Positions 59,202 through 64,000 of a stretch of DNA of 64,000 bases are shown here, piece by piece. Made by a program: the position numbers and the translations under genes. A model generated the notes under the pieces. It had not been told where the DNA came from and made no database searches. It saw nothing but the letters and a program-made list of their open reading frames with translations. The first letter of the stretch is position 1. Each line of letters starts with the position of its first letter. The stretch spans positions 36,531 to 100,530 of the forward strand of contig PNKX01000019.1 in assembly GCA_013822725.1 (NCBI GenBank), read 5' to 3'. This DNA is from Pirellula sp. Its GTDB lineage: Bacteria > Planctomycetota > Planctomycetia > Pirellulales > Lacipirellulaceae.

Positions 59202-60416
59202 ATGAGCACCACGTCCGCCCCAGCTTCGACGCAGATGTCGCCACAGACGGCCGCTCTGTTTGAGCAGTATGTGATTCCCAACTACAAGCGGTTTCCGCTG
59301 TCGCTCGTGCGCGGCGAGGGTTCTTGGGTGTGGGATGATCAGGGCGAGAAGTACCTCGATTTCTTTCCTGGCTGGGGCTGCAATCTGTTGGGGCACTGTC
59401 CGCCGGCGATTGTGAAAGCGGTCCAGGAGCAGGTCGCGGAGTTGATTCATGTGCCGAATACGTGGCACATGGAAGCGCAAGGGCAGTGGGCCAAGCTGCT
59501 GAGCGAGCGGAGCTTCGGCGGCCAAGCGTTCTTCTGCAATTCGGGGACGGAAGCGAACGAAGCGGCGATCAAGCTGGCGCGGCTCCACACGCCGCGGGAA
59601 CGGTACAAGATCATTACCTTTGAAGGCGGGTTCCACGGCCGGACCTGGGCCGCGGTGAGCGCCACCGCTCAGCCGAAGTATCACGACGGCATCGGGCCGC
59701 TCGCGCCTGGGTTCGTCTACGCCCCGTTTGGCGATCTCGACGCAGTGCGGGCGAAGGTCGATGGCGAGACGGCGGCGATCATGGTCGAGCCGATTCAGGG
59801 CGAGGGGGGGATTCGCATTCCCCCGGCCGGGTTCCTCGAAGGGTTGCGCAAGATCGCCGATGAGAACGGCTTGCTGCTGATTTTCGACGAAGTCCAGGCC
59901 GGGTGCGGGCGGACCGGGAAGTGGTTCGCCTACGAGAATTTCGGCGTTGTGCCTGACGTCATGACGTTGGCGAAAAGCCTGTGCGGTGGCGTCGCCGGCG
60001 GGGCGATGTTGGCCAAACGCGAAGTCGCCGCGAGCCTGCGGCCGGGGATGCACGCGGCGACGTTCGGCGGCAATCCACTGGCGGCCCGGGCGGGCATTGC
60101 CACGATCGAGACGATTGAGAACGACGGGCTGCTGGCCGCGGCGGAAGCGCGCGGTTCGCTGTTCCGCAAACTGCTGGAGCCGCTCGTCGCGGAGTTGCCG
60201 CATGTCCGCGAGGTGCGGCAGATCGGCCTCATGATTGGCGTCGAACTGACGGTCGACGCGACGCCGCTGGTGCAGGAGTGCATGGATCGGCGGTTGCTGA
60301 TCAACGTCACGCAGGGGAACGTCATTCGGCTGTTGCCGGCGATGACGATTTCGGAAGACGAAGTGCGCGAAGGTTGCGCGATCCTCGTCGAGGCGATTCG
60401 CAGCTTTAAGACTTGA
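59202..60416 (+). CDS. argD: Acetylornithine aminotransferase
   Basis: A 404-residue PLP-dependent class III aminotransferase. [72 protein letters not shown], the PLP-lysine region [19 protein letters not shown] and [15 protein letters not shown] are canonical. ATG 59202 is taken because the frame upstream is repeat-derived ([12 protein letters not shown]). It converts N-acetylglutamate semialdehyde to N-acetylornithine. Confidence 0.96.
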   Translation: MSTTSAPASTQMSPQTAALFEQYVIPNYKRFPLSLVRGEGSWVWDDQGEKYLDFFPGWGCNLLGHCPPAIVKAVQEQVAELIHVPNTWHMEAQGQWAKLLSERSFGGQAFFCNSGTEANEAAIKLARLHTPRERYKIITFEGGFHGRTWAAVSATAQPKYHDGIGPLAPGFVYAPFGDLDAVRAKVDGETAAIMVEPIQGEGGIRIPPAGFLEGLRKIADENGLLLIFDEVQAGCGRTGKWFAYENFGVVPDVMTLAKSLCGGVAGGAMLAKREVAASLRPGMHAATFGGNPLAARAGIATIETIENDGLLAAAEARGSLFRKLLEPLVAELPHVREVRQIGLMIGVELTVDATPLVQECMDRRLLINVTQGNVIRLLPAMTISEDEVREGCAILVEAIRSFKT

Positions 60417-60466
60417 TGCGTTGCGTGCGCTGCGTGACTTGTTTGAAATTTCACGTTGATTGAAGA

Positions 60467-60591
60467 CTGGACAGGATAACAGGATTTCGCGGATCGACAG
60501 GATAAATGCAGTAGTGGAATGCCCGGGATTCCCAAAGATCTGCGGCCGTTTCTTAATCCTGTAAATCCGCGAAATCCTGCGATCCTGTCGA
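60467..60591. repeat. Inverted repeat, ACAGGAT family (second copy)
   Basis: Left arm CTGGACAGGATAACAGGATT (60467 on) and right arm CGCGAAATCCTGCGATCCTG (to 60588) pair over about 37 bases with few mismatches. It is the same family as the hairpin at 19846-19938, which it resembles almost base for base, with a different loop. Confidence 0.8.
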
Positions 60592-60633
60592 GAAAAACAA
60601 TCGACTACGACTGCTTAAGAAAAAGAGATTGCG

Positions 60634-61551
<918 letters not shown>

Positions 61552-61600
61552 GGGTTGGCGCCTCATTCGTCGCCTTGAGAATGCGAAGTCAAACGTACTT

Positions 61601-61628
61601 CGGACTGGTCGCTTAAGCGACCAGTCCG
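61601..61628. repeat. 28-nt perfect palindrome, second copy
   Basis: Identical to 12176-12203 and centred on GCTTAAGC, here followed by GGCGC where the first copy is preceded by it; so the shared 32-33-base core is inverted between sites. It lies between argF and rph. Confidence 0.85.
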
Positions 61629-61696
61629 GCGCTTTGCGTGGGCTCTTTAGCTCATGAGCTGATTAACCTTAACCCTTACGGAAATTTTATACGCAC

Positions 61697-62407
61697 ATGA
61701 CGACTCCCGCTCGCTCGGCTGATTCTCTTCGCGACTGGTCGATTGAGCCGGCGCCCTACGGCGCGGCGCCAGGTCGCATCATTGTGAAAGCGGGGCGGAC
61801 GACCGTGCTCTGCACCGCCAGCATCGAAGAGAGCGTCCCGCCGTGGATGAAAGGGCAGGGGAAGGGGTGGGTCACCGCCGAGTACAACATGCTGCCTGGC
61901 AGCACGACGCCGCGGAAGGGACGCGATCGCGGGCCGAAGATCGACGGCCGCACGACGGAAATTCAACGGCTGATCGGCCGCAGCTTGCGGGCGATCGTCA
62001 ATCTTGAAGCGCTTGGCGAACGCTCGGTCGCCATTGACTGCGACGTGCTCGAAGCCGATGGCGGAACGCGGACGGCGTCGATTACCGGCGCCTATGTGGC
62101 GCTCGTGCAGGCGTTGCGCTCCACACCGGCGTTCAGCAATGGCGAGCCGTTGCCGTTGTCGGACAGCATCGCCGCCGTGAGCGTGGGCATCGTCGACGCT
62201 CGGCCGACGCTCGACCTCGATTACTCGCAAGACTTCGCTGCGGCGGTCGACATGAACGTCGTCATGACGGGCGCCGGACGCTACGTCGAACTGCAGGGGA
62301 CAGGCGAGGAGGCGACGTTCGACGCCGACCAACTCGCCGCGATGCTGGCCTTAGCGCAACGCGGCATCGGCCAGCTCACAGAACTGCAACGCCGAACGCT
62401 TGCCTAA
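61697..62407 (+). CDS. rph: Ribonuclease PH
   Basis: A 236-residue phosphorolytic exoribonuclease trimming tRNA 3' ends. [100 protein letters not shown] and [20 protein letters not shown] are family blocks. Length is normal. It is convergent with the next gene, with only 22 bp between their stops. Confidence 0.96.
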   Translation: MTTPARSADSLRDWSIEPAPYGAAPGRIIVKAGRTTVLCTASIEESVPPWMKGQGKGWVTAEYNMLPGSTTPRKGRDRGPKIDGRTTEIQRLIGRSLRAIVNLEALGERSVAIDCDVLEADGGTRTASITGAYVALVQALRSTPAFSNGEPLPLSDSIAAVSVGIVDARPTLDLDYSQDFAAAVDMNVVMTGAGRYVELQGTGEEATFDADQLAAMLALAQRGIGQLTELQRRTLA

Positions 62408-62429
62408 AGAACCCTCGCCGACCCAACGC

Positions 62430-64000
62430 TTAGAAGTCAGCGAAGTCGCCGCCGCCGTTGTTGCCGCCGTTGCCGCCGTTGCCATTGCCGCCGTCAGCGT
62501 TGTCGGCGTTGTCGGCGTTGTCGTCGTCAGTCTCTTGAGAGGCGCCGGCGAACGAGAACGTCGTCACGTTACCGATGCCGGAGAACATCGGCGCCGCCGT
62601 GATGCGAACGTAACGACGATCCGCCGAGACGACGGCCGTGGCCTGCATGGTGGTTCCTTCAGGCAGCGTGATGATCACGGGCATATAGCCGACGGCTCCG
62701 CCGCGAGCGAGGGCTAACTGTCGGCGGAGGTCAAACGGACTGTTTTCGTCTCTGCCGGGGATGATTGAGGGATCGGAAATCGAGCCGATCTGCTGAGCCA
62801 TCACCGCTTGTGAAATGGCCTGTTGCCGGTCGACGGAGGCAACCAACTGCTGCGCCTCGATCGGATCGTTCCGACGCCCCTGCTCGAGGTTGAACACGAC
62901 CATCGCATCGTCGTCGCTATTCACGGCGACGTGTTGGCGCTCGTGTTGTTCGTTCTTGGAACGGTAATTCTTGTAGACGTCGACCGTGACGCGATCGGCG
63001 ACGACGTCGCCCCAGACTTTGCGGACGCGAATCTGGTATTCGCCGGGGAATCCTTGGGGGCAGACGTAGGTTTCGCTGAACGTGCCCGCTTGGTCATCCT
63101 TCTCGAAATTGGCGTAGCTGTCGCCCAGCACGACGCCTCCGCTGACGCTGCGGGGTTCCCGCTGCGAGCAGATGCTACCGCTCGGCTCTTCAACGACCAG
63201 GTCGACGTCGGCGTCGCCCGACCAGGAGACTTTGACGACGCAATCGCGGACCAGCGCTTCGTCCAATTCGCGTCGAAACTGCTCGACGGCTGCGGTATTG
63301 CCAGCCGCTTGCAATTCTTCCAACGTCGCTTGAGCGATTCGCATCGCGGAATTGCGGATCTCTTGTTGGTCCGTCGGCCAGGCTTGCTTGATGATCCCAA
63401 CGGCGGCCCAACGGATGCCGTCGGCGTCTTTGACGCGTTGAGCGGCCCGCAATCCGAGCGCGTACGCGTCTTGCTCCAGCGGGGCCGCCTTCGCTACCTG
63501 GCGATAGACGTCAACGGCGCGCTCGTCGAGACCGATGTGCGAGAGGTAACGGGCGATCAGCATCAATTCCTGGGGATTGGTGCTGAAGTCGCAGGCCGAC
63601 ATGATCGCTCGCTCAATCTCCGCCTTCGGACGGCCGCCAAGCTCTAGCGCGATGCCGAGCGACTCGTACATCCAGGGCTGCGGCTGTCCGTGCGCGAGGG
63701 CCGACTGAATCAGCGCGATCGCATGGTCGTAGTGCTGTTGCTTGATGAGCAACTTGGCGGCGCGACGGACCACGGCCTCGTCCTGCCGCTTTTCGCTGAA
63801 GTACTTCGACCAGAAAACCTCGGGGGCTACCGAGAGATCGACGTCGATGTCGGGGACCTTCGGTGCGGCCTTCGCCGCCGCTTCGTCAGCTGACGGAGCG
63901 GCCGCTGCGGGAGCGGCGTTTTCCTGGGTCACAGCAGGCTTGGCAGGCTGGAGCTTGACGTCGTCGGGAACGGCGAAGAATCCGCCGCCGCCGCCGCCGC
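62430..64000 (-). CDS. Exported TPR/DUF2135 protein with a secretin-shared C-terminal module, partial
   Basis: The frame is open to the right edge, so the N-terminus is outside; 523 codons are visible. A Gly-rich and Ala/Pro-rich segment leads into a helical TPR-like region (AAKLLIKQQHYDHAIALIQS; ERAVDVYRQVAKAAP). Then comes a DUF2135/YfaP-like beta domain (GDADVDLVVEEPSGSICS, SETYVCPQGFPGEYQIRVRK). The C-terminal module PVIITLPEGTTMQATAVVSA-DRRYVRITAAPMFS strongly resembles a segment in the secretin at 27.6-31.3 kb, before an Asp/Asn/Gly-rich tail. A GTG at 63932 is not the start. Role unknown. Confidence 0.75.
   Translation of the reverse strand, partial: GGGGGGFFAVPDDVKLQPAKPAVTQENAAPAAAAPSADEAAAKAAPKVPDIDVDLSVAPEVFWSKYFSEKRQDEAVVRRAAKLLIKQQHYDHAIALIQSALAHGQPQPWMYESLGIALELGGRPKAEIERAIMSACDFSTNPQELMLIARYLSHIGLDERAVDVYRQVAKAAPLEQDAYALGLRAAQRVKDADGIRWAAVGIIKQAWPTDQQEIRNSAMRIAQATLEELQAAGNTAAVEQFRRELDEALVRDCVVKVSWSGDADVDLVVEEPSGSICSQREPRSVSGGVVLGDSYANFEKDDQAGTFSETYVCPQGFPGEYQIRVRKVWGDVVADRVTVDVYKNYRSKNEQHERQHVAVNSDDDAMVVFNLEQGRRNDPIEAQQLVASVDRQQAISQAVMAQQIGSISDPSIIPGRDENSPFDLRRQLALARGGAVGYMPVIITLPEGTTMQATAVVSADRRYVRITAAPMFSGIGNVTTFSFAGASQETDDDNADNADNADGGNGNGGNGGNNGGGDFADF

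Noticed and set aside
63932..63934. GTG as start of the TPR/DUF2135 protein
   Set aside because: The frame stays open to the window edge with Ala/Pro/Gly-rich sequence continuous with what follows, so the codon is an internal Val.

Overview
The window looks like chromosomal DNA of a planctomycete, most likely of the Pirellulales/Lacipirellula type. This is inferred from gene content: high GC, an outer-membrane machinery (BamA, LptE-like lipoprotein, secretin), exported proteins with PEP-CTERM tails and a dockerin-like calcium-loop pair, Gly-rich secretion-associated proteins, FliM, and many housekeeping starts without a clear Shine-Dalgarno sequence. No rRNA, tRNA, CRISPR array, integrase or prophage was seen.

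Layout. 1-4.6 kb: end of a PhyH-type dioxygenase gene, a GntR/ABC-transporter operon and a ParE-type toxin-antitoxin pair. 5-9 kb: carA and a secreted VIT/VWA protein. 9-17.6 kb: housekeeping genes purA, uppS, cdsA, and the classic phoH - 7TM-HD phosphohydrolase - ybeY - CNNM/CBS block. 17.8-23.6 kb: a TPR lipoprotein overlapping an LptE-like lipoprotein, then folP, proA and a solitary fliM. 23.9-27.4 kb: a double zinc-ribbon protein, a PEP-CTERM metalloprotease, an ECF sigma factor with a hairpin-rich upstream region, and a DUF423 protein. 27.6-37.7 kb (minus strand): a type IV pilus / type II secretion-like locus made of a PilM-PilN fusion, two Gly/Met-rich single-TM proteins and a large secretin. 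38.2-42.2 kb: cmk, rpsA and a group 2 sigma-70 factor. 42.8-57.7 kb (mostly minus strand): bamA, then dnaB-rplI-ssb-rpsF-pth-rplY, and after an interruption prs and a GlmU-like uridylyltransferase. 58.1-62.4 kb: argB, argD, argF and rph. The window ends in a TPR/DUF2135 exported protein that runs off the right edge.

Two themes stand out. First, nearly every intergenic gap carries a hairpin-forming repeat. Some are compact REP-like palindromes; others are long inverted repeats built from a degenerate short period. Several distinct families recur inside the window. Around 53.8-55.9 kb a REP-associated tyrosine transposase (RAYT) sits between two direct copies of a 139-bp element that is itself two inverted hairpins with GTAG feet, a BIME/REPtron-like arrangement. 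This segment lies inside an accessory insertion that separates rplY from prs, genes that are adjacent in many bacteria.

Second, the envelope machinery is remodelled. PilM is fused to PilN with the NLLP binding motif retained, the secretin shares a C-terminal module with the unrelated TPR/DUF2135 protein at the right edge, and BamA carries a roughly 265-residue proline-rich insertion inside its last POTRA domain.
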